A stretch of 64,000 nt of DNA from Cyclobacteriaceae bacterium (lineage in GTDB: Bacteria > Bacteroidota > Bacteroidia > Cytophagales > Cyclobacteriaceae), in NCBI GenBank assembly GCA_020436085.1, contig JAGQYM010000003.1, positions 62,001-126,000 on the forward strand, given 5' to 3'. The notes under the pieces were generated by a model. That model had not been told where the DNA came from. It did no database searches and was given only the letters and a program-made list of their open reading frames with translations. The position numbers were made by a program, and so were the translations under genes. The first letter of the stretch is position 1, and every line of letters begins with the position of its first letter. Below are positions 16,790-27,213 of the stretch, one piece after another.

Positions 16790-18414
16790 CAAGTCTGGAT
16801 CACACCAACATTAAATTTCTCTATCGGTGCATGGTTGGCTGCCTCAATCCCCATTGAAATCACTTTGCGAGTTTCCAACGGGTCAATCACTCCGTCAACC
16901 CACAGCCGTGATGCTGCATAATAAGGACTGAGTTGATCATTATAGCGATCGGTGATTTCTTTCAGAAGTTGTTGTTCTTCTTCTTTTGATATCTCTTTGC
17001 CTTGGCTCTTCAAAGTGCTAACTCTTATTTGAAGCAAAGTCTTGGCTGCAGATGCTCCGCTCATAACAGCGATCTGCGCAGTTGGCCACGCATAAATCAA
17101 TCTAGGGTCGTAGGCTTTGCCGCACATCGCGTAGTTACCAGCCCCATATGAGTTGCCAATGATTAGTGTAAACTTAGGAACTGTCGAATTGGCCATAGCG
17201 TTCACCATCTTGGCTCCATCTTTAATGATCCCACCATGTTCTGCCTTACTCCCTACCATAAAGCCGCTCACATCCTGAATAAATACCAATGGCACTTTCC
17301 GCTGGTTGCAATTCATTATAAAACGCGCAGCCTTATCTGCAGAATCTGAGTAAATCACTCCACCCATTTGCATCTCGCCCTTCTTCGTTTTCACCACCTT
17401 TCGCTGATTCGCAACAATACCAACTGCCCACCCATCAATGCGCGCATAACCACAGACGATTGTTTTACCGTACAGAGCCTTATACTCATCAAAATCAGAG
17501 TTATCGACTATGTGTTTGATGATGTCAACCATATCGTAAGGTTTCACGCGATCAGTTGGCATCATGCCGTACAAATCTTCTTGCTTTTCTTTAGGCTCAG
17601 CAGATGCTATTCTGTCAAACCCCGCCCTTTGCTCATGTCCTATTTTGTCGAATATGTTCTTGATATAGTCAAGGCAGGCTTCATCGTTTGGAAACTTGTT
17701 GTCAGTAACTCCAGAAATTTCACAATGAGTTGTTGCTCCACCCAGTGTTTCGTTATCAATGTCTTCACCAATTGCCGCTTTAACTAAATATGATCCTGCA
17801 AGAAAAATTGATCCAGTCTTGTCGACAATCATTGCCTCATCCGACATGATAGGCAAATAAGCACCGCCTGCCACGCAGCTTCCCATGATGGCCGCAATCT
17901 GCACAATGCCCATCGAAGACATTTTTGCGTTGTTTCTGAATTGCCTTCCAAAATGTTCTTTGTCTGGAAAAATTTCGTCCTGCATTGGCAAGAACACACC
18001 TGCACTGTCCACCAGGTAAATAATAGGCAGACGGTTCTCCATGGCAATCTCCTGTGCTCTCAGATTTTTTTTAGCCGTAATGGGAAACCAGGCTCCGGCC
18101 TTTACTGTCGCATCGTTAGCAACAATTACACACTGTCTTCCACGGACGTATCCAAGCCCCACAACAACTCCGGCTGATGGACAACCGCCAACCTCCTCAT
18201 ACATACCATCGCCTGCAAACAAACCCACTTCGAGAAAAGGAGTATCCGAATCAATCAGATAGTTGATCCTTTCGCGCGCAGTAAGTTTTCCTTTTTTATG
18301 TTGATCGGATATTTTCTTTTCTCCTCCACCAAGTTTTGTAATCTTTTCCTTGTGGTTGAGTTGAGAGCAGAGTTGCTTCAGTTGATCTTCATTTTTATTG
18401 AATTCCAGATCCAT
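16789..18414 (-). CDS. Acyl-CoA carboxylase beta subunit, methylcrotonoyl-CoA-like
   Basis: A 541-residue carboxyltransferase subunit that moves CO2 from biotin to an acyl-Co[18 protein letters not shown] starts the conserved core, and QDVSGFMVG plus GNSYGAGNYAMCG form the acyl-CoA/biotin site. Features nearer to the methylcrotonoyl-CoA group than to propionyl-CoA are EHFGRQFRNNAKM and GVIYSDSADKAARF. No biotin carboxylase subunit is next to it. It is followed at once by the SirB1-like gene and begins 18 bases after mlaD. Confidence 0.88.
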   Translation of the reverse strand: MDLEFNKNEDQLKQLCSQLNHKEKITKLGGGEKKISDQHKKGKLTARERINYLIDSDTPFLEVGLFAGDGMYEEVGGCPSAGVVVGLGYVRGRQCVIVANDATVKAGAWFPITAKKNLRAQEIAMENRLPIIYLVDSAGVFLPMQDEIFPDKEHFGRQFRNNAKMSSMGIVQIAAIMGSCVAGGAYLPIMSDEAMIVDKTGSIFLAGSYLVKAAIGEDIDNETLGGATTHCEISGVTDNKFPNDEACLDYIKNIFDKIGHEQRAGFDRIASAEPKEKQEDLYGMMPTDRVKPYDMVDIIKHIVDNSDFDEYKALYGKTIVCGYARIDGWAVGIVANQRKVVKTKKGEMQMGGVIYSDSADKAARFIMNCNQRKVPLVFIQDVSGFMVGSKAEHGGIIKDGAKMVNAMANSTVPKFTLIIGNSYGAGNYAMCGKAYDPRLIYAWPTAQIAVMSGASAAKTLLQIRVSTLKSQGKEISKEEEQQLLKEITDRYNDQLSPYYAASRLWVDGVIDPLETRKVISMGIEAANHAPIEKFNVGVIQT

Positions 18415-18432
18415 CAGGGCAAATTAGGCTGG

Positions 18433-19392
18433 CTAGTTTTGCTTGTTTTCCTCCGCTTCCTTTCTCCTGTCGCGTTCGATCCGCTTTTTACTCTTACCTA
18501 ATGGAGCTAAGAAGTGCTTTGGATTGCTGTCAAAGTGATTCGCTAAAGTATCTAAATTGAGTAATAATTTATTAAGATTAACATACAACGAGTCATCGGT
18601 CATCAACTTACTTACCGTGTTATCTCCGCTATTCAATTTTGACAACGTGTTATTCAAATTACCCAACGTTTCTTGTGCCTTGGCCAACGTCATATTGAGT
18701 TCTATTTGCTTCAGGGAATCTGAAAATGTTTTAAAATTGGAAATCACAGGGCGTAAGTCTCTCAAAGTCACTGAAAGATTGTCTGATGTTTGCTTGAAGC
18801 TGGAGGATAACTCATTCATTTTCTCGTCAGTCGTAATTAAAGCGCGGTTAACTAACCCGGGGGTATACTTAAATTTCATAAACAAGGTATCCAGGCGAGC
18901 AGAGTTAATTGCCAGATTGTCTAGTACTGTATTTAGCTTTCGCAAAGTTGTTTGAACGTTGTTTGCCACTGGCTGTGCTGTTTCCGTAAATACATCAAAA
19001 ATTCCACGGGCAGCTTCAGCAAGAATAGTATCGCCAGGCTCATGAGGTTTGCTCTTATCGCCAATGTTCAACAGGATTGATTTGCTTCCAAGGAAATCAC
19101 TGTTAAGAATCGCTGTAGCTGAATCACCCAGAATGATATCCGAGTCGATGTCCAGCTCCACTAAAACCTTATTCTCCTTCTCCTGAACAATTTTGATATA
19201 ACTCACTCTTCCTACTGCATAGCCATTCACCAGCACTGGATTTGAAACCGCCAGTTGATCTACATTATCGTAAATAGCGTAGTATTTGTTTGTGGAGGAC
19301 AGAAAGTCGATCCCTTTCAGATAATTGAATCCAAAATAAAGCAAGACCAATGCAATGGTCATAAACAAACCTACTTTTACCTCTTTATTCAC
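18433..19392 (-). CDS. MCE/MlaD family lipid-transport protein
   Basis: A 319-residue protein with an N-terminal membrane anchor (VGLFMTIALVLLYFGFNYL), an MCE/MlaD domain (about 35-115: DQLAVSNPVLVNGYAVGRV), and a long coiled-coil C-terminal part. MlaD subunits form hexameric rings that move phospholipids between the membranes. The permease and ATPase are not beside it. It lies 5 bases downstream of the amidase gene, an envelope pair. The C-terminal tail is lysine/arginine rich. Confidence 0.9.
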   Translation of the reverse strand: MNKEVKVGLFMTIALVLLYFGFNYLKGIDFLSSTNKYYAIYDNVDQLAVSNPVLVNGYAVGRVSYIKIVQEKENKVLVELDIDSDIILGDSATAILNSDFLGSKSILLNIGDKSKPHEPGDTILAEAARGIFDVFTETAQPVANNVQTTLRKLNTVLDNLAINSARLDTLFMKFKYTPGLVNRALITTDEKMNELSSSFKQTSDNLSVTLRDLRPVISNFKTFSDSLKQIELNMTLAKAQETLGNLNNTLSKLNSGDNTVSKLMTDDSLYVNLNKLLLNLDTLANHFDSNPKHFLAPLGKSKKRIERDRRKEAEENKQN

Positions 19393-19397
19393 ATTCG

Positions 19398-20177
19398 CTA
19401 GTTTACGGATTCAATTTGGATTTTGTACTCTTTGAAAGCACGGTATATCGCAGAAGCTATGTAATCCTGCACTTTATCATCGCCCAGATCACGCTCTTCC
19501 TTGGTATTAGAGAGGAAGCCCGTTTCAATTAGTATAGATGGCATCGAAGTTTTATACAGAACAACGAACCCCGCTTGTTTCACTCCGCGGCTTCTGCGGC
19601 CTGCTCGAGTTCCAAACTGGTCTTCCACTTTGCTGGCCAACAACAAACTTGACTCCTGATTCGCAGATTGACTCAAGCTGAACAGAATATAAGACTCAGG
19701 AGAATCTGGGTCAAAACCTTCGTACTTTTCTTTATAGTTTTCTTCCAATAGGATCACTGAGTTCTCGCGCTTGGACACTTCAAAGTTTTCGTCCGTTTTG
19801 TGCAATCCCATTACGTAAGTTTCTGTTCCATAGATGGATTGTTTGCGTGCGTCAGGAGTAGTAGTAGGCAATGAGTTGGCATGAACAGAAATAAAAACAT
19901 CGGCATGGTTTCTATTGGCAATATTGGCTCGCTCACTAAGCTCAATGAACTTATCCGAATCTCGGGTGTAAATTACCTTGACGTCTTTAAGGTTCTCTTT
20001 TATAAAGCCACCCAGTTTCAGGGCTATTTTTAATACAACATCCTTCTCTTTAGTCTTGCTACCCAGGGTGCCAGAGTCGTGACCTCCATGACCTGCGTCT
20101 ATCACCACCACGTCCACTTTGAAATCGGTCCGGTCGGGAGAAGCAGATGAGATTAGCAAGGTTATTGCTAATAACAT
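19398..20177 (-). CDS. N-acetylmuramoyl-L-alanine amidase (Amidase_3)
   Basis: A 259-residue zinc amidase that cuts the bond between muramic acid and the stem peptide. The metal and catalytic residues are visible: VIDAGHGGHDSG, ELSERANIAN, FISVHANS and the catalytic IETGFLSN. ATG 20177 gives a short signal sequence (MLLAITLLISSASP) and removes the overlap with the lptD-like gene. An in-frame start at 20327 would add 50 residues and run antisense into that gene. Export across the inner membrane is expected. It precedes mlaD in an operon. Confidence 0.88.
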   Translation of the reverse strand: MLLAITLLISSASPDRTDFKVDVVVIDAGHGGHDSGTLGSKTKEKDVVLKIALKLGGFIKENLKDVKVIYTRDSDKFIELSERANIANRNHADVFISVHANSLPTTTPDARKQSIYGTETYVMGLHKTDENFEVSKRENSVILLEENYKEKYEGFDPDSPESYILFSLSQSANQESSLLLASKVEDQFGTRAGRRSRGVKQAGFVVLYKTSMPSILIETGFLSNTKEERDLGDDKVQDYIASAIYRAFKEYKIQIESVN

Positions 20178-20295
20178 GGCTTTGTATCCGATATTCTTCA
20201 CGGGCTTAATAATGTCTGAAGTATTTGCAATAACTTTACGCAAAGTTGTGAATTTTTCACTAAAAGCTAAACACCTGGAAATCAAACCAGAAGGC

Positions 20296-23016
20296 GTGAG
20301 GAGACTCTTTTTTTTTATTTCTTCCATATTTTTTTTTCAACTTTTTTCACTCTCAGCTATCGCACAGGTGGAGAAACCTATCACAGCTCCCGGTGCCCCG
20401 TTACCTCTCGCAACGGACTCGGTACCTGTTGGCGTTACCCCTCCCGATTCCCTTATAAACAAAAATGATACCTTATCCGTGGTAAAATCACCAGCCGACT
20501 CACTGCAAAAGCCGGCAAAAGGCGACATCGAAACCACAATTTTCTATTCAGCCACTGATTCTATCAACTCCAATCTTCAATCCAAGATTGTGAAGCTGTA
20601 TGGAAACGCTAAGATCAAGTATGGGGAAATAGAACTTGAGGCTGATGAAATTATTATCGACTACGAACAGTCAACCATCACTGCAAACGGCCGACTTGAC
20701 TCACTTGGGAAACGAGTAGGTTTTCCAATATTTAAAAATGGTAGTGAAGTATATGAGACGAAGGACATGGTCTACAACTTCAAAAATAAGAAGGCAAAAA
20801 TATCTGAAGTCGTTACCCAGCAAGGGGATGGATATATGCATGGAGATGTGGTCTACAAAAATGACAAGAATGAACTGTTTACCATTGGCAATGCCTACAC
20901 CACCTGTGATCTTGCTCACCCACATTTTCGGATTATTTCCCATAAGGCTAAAGCTATCCCAAATGATAAGATAGTGACTGGACCATTTTATATGGAGCTC
21001 AATGACGTACCCACTCCGTTTGGTTTTGCATTCGGAATGTTTCCAGCGCAACGCAAAAGTTCATCCGGAATCATTGTTCCATCATACGGAGAAGAAGGGA
21101 GACGAGGTTTTTTCCTTAGAGGTGGTGGATATTTTTTCGATATCAACGATTATATCAAGCTAGGTGTAACCGGTGATCTCTACAGCAAAGGATCATCAGC
21201 TATGTATATCAATTCCACATACAACAAGCGGTATGCATACACAGGTAATTTTAACATTAGCATCACAAACAACAGAGTTACAGAAAGAATCGAAGATAAG
21301 TCTGTAAGCAAAGACTTTAGGGTCGCATGGAGTCACTCCCCACAAACACGAGGCACCGGAAGGTTTTCTGCATCTGTTAATGCAGCGACCTCAAATTTTA
21401 CAAACAACAATTTTCTCGGATTGAACAGTGATCCACGAGCGACAAGGATCGACAACACCAGTCGCAAGTTGAGTTCAAACGTCTCGTATTCTAAAACATT
21501 TCCTGGAACACCTTTCGCATTGGGTGTTAACATGCGGGTTAATCAGGACCTGGTAACTAAAAGAGTGGACTTGCCTCTGCCCGATATGAGCCTAAATATG
21601 AACAACGTTTATCCGTTTAAAAAATCACAACAAGACCTCCTTAAGAATTTTGTTGTGAGGTATACAGCTAATGGCTCGAATCAGATCACTAACAGCCTTG
21701 GAAAGATTGGCGAAGTGAATGATAGTATTGTTCCCTTTGAAGTTGACAACCTTTCGCTATTTTTCAAAAGATCAAGAAAAGGGGTCAGGCAAACTATTCC
21801 TCTTTCTACCTCAACAAAGCTGCTTAAATTTTTCACGCTCAGCCCTAGCGTCAACCTAAATGAGATCTGGTACTTTCAAAAGTTAAACTGGGCGCTCGAC
21901 TCCACTGGCAATGCAGCTGTTGTCACCGATACTATTCGGGGCTTCAACAGGATAACAAACTACTCTGGGGGCGTTAATCTGACCACACGTATTTATGGTA
22001 TGTTCATCGTGAAAAATCCGAATCGCAAGCTTAAGGCGATACGGCATGTGATGAACCCATCCATTGGATTTAGCTATCAGCCTGACTTTGGCGACCCTAA
22101 ATATGGTTATTGGCAGGAGTTTAACACTGCTAATGGTGGGGTGTTAAGAAAATCCCGACATGAAGGGCCCGATTTTATCTATGGCTCCTCCGGGCAAGGA
22201 AAGCAAAGCTCTATGTCCTTTAGTTTGGGAAACAACCTGGAAATGAAAGTCAAAAACGAGACTGACTCTGTGGCAAGGAAAATTTCACTTTTCAACAACC
22301 TCTCAATCTCCTCAAATTACAATTTTGCCGCGGACTCCTTCAAGCTTGCTCCTTTTTCATTTAGCGCAAATACCAACGTACTGAATGATAGATTTAACAT
22401 CAATATTGGTGGTGTGCTTGATCCCTACAAATTCCGCCTAGACAGCGTTGGTCAAACTGAAACCAACCTGGGAACAATTTATGAAACTAGAATCAGCAGA
22501 TTCGTTTGGCAAGATGGTTTTAAGTTGGGGCAAGTAACTAGTTTGAATCTGGCTCTAAGCACCAACCTTTCTCCTAAAGGAAAAGAGAAAGATGCAGAGT
22601 CGCGAAAGAAGATATCGGAATCGAACCTTACGGAATCGGATAAAGATTTTTTCCTGCAAAACCCTGACGCCTACATTGACTTCAGTATACCCTGGAATTT
22701 TCGAGTCAACTACAACCTCACTTATTCAAAACAAGGAAGACAAAAGTCAAATGTAACCCAGGCTCTACGTTTCAACGGGGACCTTTCACTTACTGAAAAA
22801 TGGAAAATCACTTTCAACTCTGGTTATGATTTTGAAAGCAAAGAGTTTACACAAACTTTCCTCACCATCAACAGGGATTTACATTGCTGGCAGGTAAGCC
22901 TGGGGTGGACTCCATTCGGTCCATTTCAGAGCTATAATTTTTCGATTGGCGTAAAGTCAGGAATGCTCAGAGACCTGAAACTCGATAGAACGAGAAACTT
23001 CTTCGACCTGAGATAA
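20296..23016 (+). CDS. LptD-like outer-membrane LPS assembly protein
   Basis: A 906-residue outer-membrane protein of the Bacteroidota LptD type. The GTG at 20296 gives an ideal signal peptide (MRRLFFFISSIFFFQLF then SLSAIAQ). The N-terminal OstA/LptA-like domain (GNAKIKYGEIELEADEIIID) is followed by a long beta-barrel with PTPFGFAFGMFPAQRKSSSG. LptD inserts LPS into the outer leaflet. ATG at 20212 is an alternative but leaves 28 extra residues before the signal peptide. It is divergent from the amidase gene. Its stop abuts the convergent lysS stop without a spacer. Confidence 0.88.
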   Translation: MRRLFFFISSIFFFQLFSLSAIAQVEKPITAPGAPLPLATDSVPVGVTPPDSLINKNDTLSVVKSPADSLQKPAKGDIETTIFYSATDSINSNLQSKIVKLYGNAKIKYGEIELEADEIIIDYEQSTITANGRLDSLGKRVGFPIFKNGSEVYETKDMVYNFKNKKAKISEVVTQQGDGYMHGDVVYKNDKNELFTIGNAYTTCDLAHPHFRIISHKAKAIPNDKIVTGPFYMELNDVPTPFGFAFGMFPAQRKSSSGIIVPSYGEEGRRGFFLRGGGYFFDINDYIKLGVTGDLYSKGSSAMYINSTYNKRYAYTGNFNISITNNRVTERIEDKSVSKDFRVAWSHSPQTRGTGRFSASVNAATSNFTNNNFLGLNSDPRATRIDNTSRKLSSNVSYSKTFPGTPFALGVNMRVNQDLVTKRVDLPLPDMSLNMNNVYPFKKSQQDLLKNFVVRYTANGSNQITNSLGKIGEVNDSIVPFEVDNLSLFFKRSRKGVRQTIPLSTSTKLLKFFTLSPSVNLNEIWYFQKLNWALDSTGNAAVVTDTIRGFNRITNYSGGVNLTTRIYGMFIVKNPNRKLKAIRHVMNPSIGFSYQPDFGDPKYGYWQEFNTANGGVLRKSRHEGPDFIYGSSGQGKQSSMSFSLGNNLEMKVKNETDSVARKISLFNNLSISSNYNFAADSFKLAPFSFSANTNVLNDRFNINIGGVLDPYKFRLDSVGQTETNLGTIYETRISRFVWQDGFKLGQVTSLNLALSTNLSPKGKEKDAESRKKISESNLTESDKDFFLQNPDAYIDFSIPWNFRVNYNLTYSKQGRQKSNVTQALRFNGDLSLTEKWKITFNSGYDFESKEFTQTFLTINRDLHCWQVSLGWTPFGPFQSYNFSIGVKSGMLRDLKLDRTRNFFDLR

Positions 23017-24753
23017 CTAAATCTTGCTGAGCCAGCCCTCCACTTCCTCAAGTGTTGGGTTCTTCACATCTTCCAGTTTCAACTTCTTGCGTGTTCCACA
23101 CACATCGTTGAACAGCTTACTGGCTTTGATCTCCTTGAGCTGGGCCCTGCTGGTCAATCCCAACTTTTGGAAGATTGGCATTAAGTCTCTGCGAATTCCA
23201 AGTTCTACGAGCTCTTTCTCAGGATTCACCGTGGCGTGTTTCTCCGGTTTCATCTGTGGAAAGAAGATCACATCCTGAATAGAGGACGAGTTTGTCATAA
23301 TCATAGAAAGCCGGTCGATACCGATGCCAAGCCCAGCAGTTGGCGGCATACCAAACTCAAGCGCGCGCAGATAATCCTCATCAAGTGTCATGGCTTCTTC
23401 ATCGCCTCGCTTGCCCAACTCAAGTTGCTCCTCAAATCTCGCTCGCTGATCTAGGGGGTCATTAAGCTCTGAGAAAGCATTGCAGATTTCTTTACCGTTG
23501 CAGATGGCTTCAAATCTTTCAACCAATCCAGGCTTTGATCTATGCTTCTTTGCCAAAGGCGACATTTCAACCGGATAGTCTGTGATGTATGTCGGTTGAA
23601 TGAGATGTGGTTCACATTTCTCTCCAAAGATCTCGTCAATGAGTTTTCCCTTACCCATGCTCTCATCAACTTTGATATGAAGTTTTTTACAAGTCTCGCG
23701 CAGTGCGGCTTCATCCATCTCAGAAATATCGATGTCCGTGAAATGCTGAATCGCCTCATACATGGTAAACCGTTTCCACGGTCTCTTGAAGTCAATCACC
23801 TTGTCGCCAACTTTCACCTCTGTGGTTCCGTGAATGTCGAGGGCGGCTTTCTCAATCATCTCTTCCACAAGGTCCATCATCCAGTTGTAATCTTTGTAGG
23901 CTACATACAACTCCACTTGTGTAAACTCCGGGTTGTGGAATCGTGACATGCCTTCATTGCGAAAATCTTTGCTGAACTCGTACACACCATCAAATCCTCC
24001 CACGATTAGCCTTTTGAGATAAAGCTCATTGGCAATCCGCAGGTACAGCGTCATGTCCAAAGTGTTATGATGTGTCTTAAAAGGTTTGGCCGCTGCACCT
24101 CCATACAATGGCTGTAAGACAGGTGTCTCTACCTCGAGGTAACCTTTTGAATTAAGGAACTGCCTCATCGAATTAACCATCAGCGTCCTCTTTACAAACG
24201 TATCACGTACGTGAGGATTAACCACCAAATCCACATAGCGCATCCTGTAACGTTGCTCCGGGTCGGTGAACGCATCATGCTGGGTTACATTACCACTTTC
24301 ATCTTCAGTTTCTTTTACGATTGGTAGTGGGCGTAACGCTTTGGAAAGCAGTTTAAGCTTTTGAACGTGAACTGATATCTCACCTGTTTGCGTAGTGAAA
24401 ACAAAACCCTCCACGCCAATGATGTCACCAATATCCAACAGCTTTTTAAAAACCGTGTTGTACATCGTTTTATCATCACCATCACTTATATCATCGCGTC
24501 TTACATATACCTGGATACGGCCTGTGACATCCTGCAACTCTGCGAATGATGCGTTCCCCATGACGCGCCTCGACATCATACGGCCTGCCAACCGCACATG
24601 CTTGTAATCTATCTTTTGCTTAGGGTAGTTTTCTAATATTTCTGCGGCTGAAGCATTGACTTCAAATAGATCAGCTGGGTAAGGGTTGATCCCCAATTTC
24701 TGAAGCTCCTCCAGTGATTTTCTCCGTACTTGTTCCTGTTCACTTAAATGCAT
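23017..24753 (-). CDS. lysS: Lysyl-tRNA synthetase, class II
   Basis: A 578-residue class II LysRS. An N-terminal OB-fold anticodon domain is followed by the core with [20 protein letters not shown] (motif 2) and [16 protein letters not shown] (motif 3). After the usual end ([12 protein letters not shown]) it carries an extra tail of about 70 residues ([14 protein letters not shown] onward) that Escherichia coli LysS lacks. A TAATTTTG -7-type box lies 60 bases ahead of the start, without a matching -33 element. Confidence 0.96.
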   Translation of the reverse strand: MHLSEQEQVRRKSLEELQKLGINPYPADLFEVNASAAEILENYPKQKIDYKHVRLAGRMMSRRVMGNASFAELQDVTGRIQVYVRRDDISDGDDKTMYNTVFKKLLDIGDIIGVEGFVFTTQTGEISVHVQKLKLLSKALRPLPIVKETEDESGNVTQHDAFTDPEQRYRMRYVDLVVNPHVRDTFVKRTLMVNSMRQFLNSKGYLEVETPVLQPLYGGAAAKPFKTHHNTLDMTLYLRIANELYLKRLIVGGFDGVYEFSKDFRNEGMSRFHNPEFTQVELYVAYKDYNWMMDLVEEMIEKAALDIHGTTEVKVGDKVIDFKRPWKRFTMYEAIQHFTDIDISEMDEAALRETCKKLHIKVDESMGKGKLIDEIFGEKCEPHLIQPTYITDYPVEMSPLAKKHRSKPGLVERFEAICNGKEICNAFSELNDPLDQRARFEEQLELGKRGDEEAMTLDEDYLRALEFGMPPTAGLGIGIDRLSMIMTNSSSIQDVIFFPQMKPEKHATVNPEKELVELGIRRDLMPIFQKLGLTSRAQLKEIKASKLFNDVCGTRKKLKLEDVKNPTLEEVEGWLSKI

Positions 24754-24821
24754 GGAATCTTAATGATTTTAATAGCAGAGATTAAAAGTGCGGCAAAATT
24801 AATTATTCTAGGCCTGATGCC

Positions 24822-26003
24822 CTAAGCCGATTTACGCCTCTTGATTTCTTTGCGAATCAACATCAGTTCACGGCTACTTTGCCCCGCCACAGAGGTGTTT
24901 TCATCAGCTCTTCGCAGTAGGTAGGGAATCACAGATTCCACGGGCCCGTAGGGTACATACTTCGCTACGTTATAACCTTCCTTGGCTAGGTTAAAAGAGA
25001 TGGTGTCACTCATCCCGTATAACTGAGCGAACCACACCCTGCTGTCATTATTTTTCATGCCATGCTTCTCCATCAACACGGTCAAATAACGATTGCTATA
25101 CTCGTTGTGTGATCCACACATCAATGAAATTCGCTGTTTATTGTCAATACAAAACGCAAGTCCTTTATTAAATGCTTCGTCAGTCGCCTCTTTGTTGGGT
25201 TGAATAGGGTCAGGATATCCCATCTTTTCCGCACGCTCGCGCTCTTTCTCCATATAGGCCCCACGCACCATCTTTACACCCAGATAGTAATTGTGCATCG
25301 CGGCATCATGAAATGCGTTTTTCAAATTAGTCAGGGTATCAACCCGATACATTTGATAGGTATTGAATACTACAGGCGCCTGCTGGTTGTACTTGCGCAT
25401 CATTTCATAAGTCATTTGATCAATCGGTTCCTGTATCCAGGTTTCTTCTGCGTCAATCAGAACCTGTTCCTTGTATTCAAAGGCCTTTGCACAGATAGAA
25501 TCAACTCTGTCGTGAATTCTCTGATAGGCTTTTTGCTCTTCGTCCGTCAATGCGACTTTCGACTGTACCTTTTCCAGCAGCTCTGAACTTCCAAGGCCAG
25601 TTACCTTGAATACACAAAACGGAAGAGAATTGTCATCTTTTGATGCTTCAAAAGTTTGAAGTATTTCATTGGCCGTTCTGTCAAATCCTTCTTCTGTCTT
25701 TTCGCCCTCCACCGAGTAGTCGAGAATACAGCCCACATGATATCTCCCGAGCTTGTCAACGATTACTTTACATTTGTCTATTGTTTCCCCTCCGCAAAAG
25801 TGATCGAACACTGTTTTCTTGATTATTCCTCTGATTGGTAGCCTCAAAAACAGGCCAACCTTAACTGCGCTAGTTGCAAGACCTGAGATAATGGGGTTAT
25901 TGACCAGGGTAAAAATAAAATTGGCTTTTTTTAGCTCTGAATCGCTTTTATAAGAAAACGCTATTTCGGTGTCGTCAAAATGAACTTTTGGCTCAACTTC
26001 CAT
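24822..26003 (-). CDS. Proline dehydrogenase family protein
   Basis: A 393-residue flavoenzyme of the PRODH family, which oxidises proline to pyrroline-5-carboxylate. The TIM-barrel core shows VKMVRGAYMEKERERA, QLYGMSDTISF and a C-terminal RRADENTSVAGQSSRE. It is a stand-alone PRODH, with no P5C dehydrogenase domain or gene beside it. It is upstream of lysS on the same strand, with a 68-base gap, and divergent from the DAHP synthase gene. Confidence 0.9.
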   Translation of the reverse strand: MEVEPKVHFDDTEIAFSYKSDSELKKANFIFTLVNNPIISGLATSAVKVGLFLRLPIRGIIKKTVFDHFCGGETIDKCKVIVDKLGRYHVGCILDYSVEGEKTEEGFDRTANEILQTFEASKDDNSLPFCVFKVTGLGSSELLEKVQSKVALTDEEQKAYQRIHDRVDSICAKAFEYKEQVLIDAEETWIQEPIDQMTYEMMRKYNQQAPVVFNTYQMYRVDTLTNLKNAFHDAAMHNYYLGVKMVRGAYMEKERERAEKMGYPDPIQPNKEATDEAFNKGLAFCIDNKQRISLMCGSHNEYSNRYLTVLMEKHGMKNNDSRVWFAQLYGMSDTISFNLAKEGYNVAKYVPYGPVESVIPYLLRRADENTSVAGQSSRELMLIRKEIKRRKSA

Positions 26004-26103
26004 ATTGAATTTTTAGTGCCTAAATATAACGAGGAAGGGCATTCTTTTGACTTTTTTACCTTCTCCAAAGGACAAGAATTGAGTTATTTTGTTTGAGAGG
26101 AAA

Positions 26104-27213
26104 ATGTCGGATTTGATTATGACTGTAGACGATTGGAGAAGTTGGGGAAACGCCAATGATCCCGCGATGTTGATTGCCGGGCCATGCAGTGCTGAAAGCC
26201 CGGAGCAGTTGCTAGACGTGGCCAATCATTTTACCAGTTTAGGTATTGGCATCATGCGGGCGGGCGTTTGGAAACCCCGAACCCGACCCAATTCATTCGA
26301 GGGAAAGGGAATTGAAGCGCTTAAATGGCTGGCCGAATTAAAAAATCAGTTTCAAATTAAGATTGCAACCGAGGTTGCGTCTCCAGCTCACGTTGAACAA
26401 GCATTATCTCACGGCATTGATGTGCTTTGGCTAGGCGCCAGGACAACGGTTAATCCATTCACAGTGCAAGAGATTGCCAATTCACTAAGAGGAACGAGCG
26501 TTCCCGTGTTGGTAAAAAATCCCATTAACCCGGATCTTGGTTTATGGCAGGGAGCTATTGAGAGAATCTACAATGTGGGTGTCACTAAACTGGCTGCAGT
26601 TCATCGCGGCTTCTCCAGTTATCAAAAGTCAAAATTTAGGAACAGCCCAACCTGGCAAATCGCCATCGAGCTAAAATCAACTTTCCCGTCCCTTCCCTTA
26701 ATCTGTGACCCCAGTCATATCGCAGGTCAACGAAGTATGATTTTGGAGGTTTCTCAAAAAGCGCTCGACCTTGGGTACGATGGCCTAATGATAGAAACTC
26801 ATCCTGACCCGGATCGGGCTTTGAGTGATGCAGACCAACAAATCCCGCTACAAGAATTTGGCGACCTGTTAAGTCAACTTCGATTTACAAGGAAGCATTC
26901 CAACGATGCGTTGTTCATAAGCCAGCTCGAACAGCTCAGGGAAAAAATTGATCACATCGATCAGGAATTAATTGAAGTGCTGTCACTGAGAAAACAACTG
27001 ATCGAGAAGATTGGTGAATACAAAAAGGAGAATAACGTCACCGTATTTCAATTAGAACGGTGGAACGAGATCCTTCAATCACGAACGGCTTGGGGCGAGG
27101 CCAAGGGCCTATCTGACCAGTATATTCAGTCAATCTATCGATCTGTCCACGATGAGTCGATCAGGATTCAAACAGAAATAATGAACAAGGAAACCGAAAA
27201 GAAGAAAGAATAG
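26104..27213 (+). CDS. Fused DAHP synthase - chorismate mutase type II
   Basis: A 369-residue bifunctional enzyme. Residues 1-260 are a DAHP synthase of the AroG/KDO8P type (AGPCSAESPEQ, KPRTRPNSFEG, CDPSHIAGQR) that starts the shikimate path. Residues 275-369 are an AroQ chorismate mutase domain (EQLREKIDHIDQELIEVLS). ATG 26104 is chosen, with GAGAGG just upstream; a TTG at 26089 is less likely. The stop TAG overlaps the GTG start of aroB by one base. The fusion suggests allosteric control by the chorismate branch. Confidence 0.95.
   Translation: MSDLIMTVDDWRSWGNANDPAMLIAGPCSAESPEQLLDVANHFTSLGIGIMRAGVWKPRTRPNSFEGKGIEALKWLAELKNQFQIKIATEVASPAHVEQALSHGIDVLWLGARTTVNPFTVQEIANSLRGTSVPVLVKNPINPDLGLWQGAIERIYNVGVTKLAAVHRGFSSYQKSKFRNSPTWQIAIELKSTFPSLPLICDPSHIAGQRSMILEVSQKALDLGYDGLMIETHPDPDRALSDADQQIPLQEFGDLLSQLRFTRKHSNDALFISQLEQLREKIDHIDQELIEVLSLRKQLIEKIGEYKKENNVTVFQLERWNEILQSRTAWGEAKGLSDQYIQSIYRSVHDESIRIQTEIMNKETEKKKE

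Noticed and set aside
20119..20295. Longer N terminus for the LptD-like gene
   Set aside because: It puts up to 59 residues ahead of a clear signal peptide and overlaps the amidase coding region.
20178..20295. Clear promoters between the amidase and LptD-like genes
   Set aside because: I found no pair of TTTG and TAnnTTTG at correct spacing on either strand, only partial boxes such as TAACTTTA.
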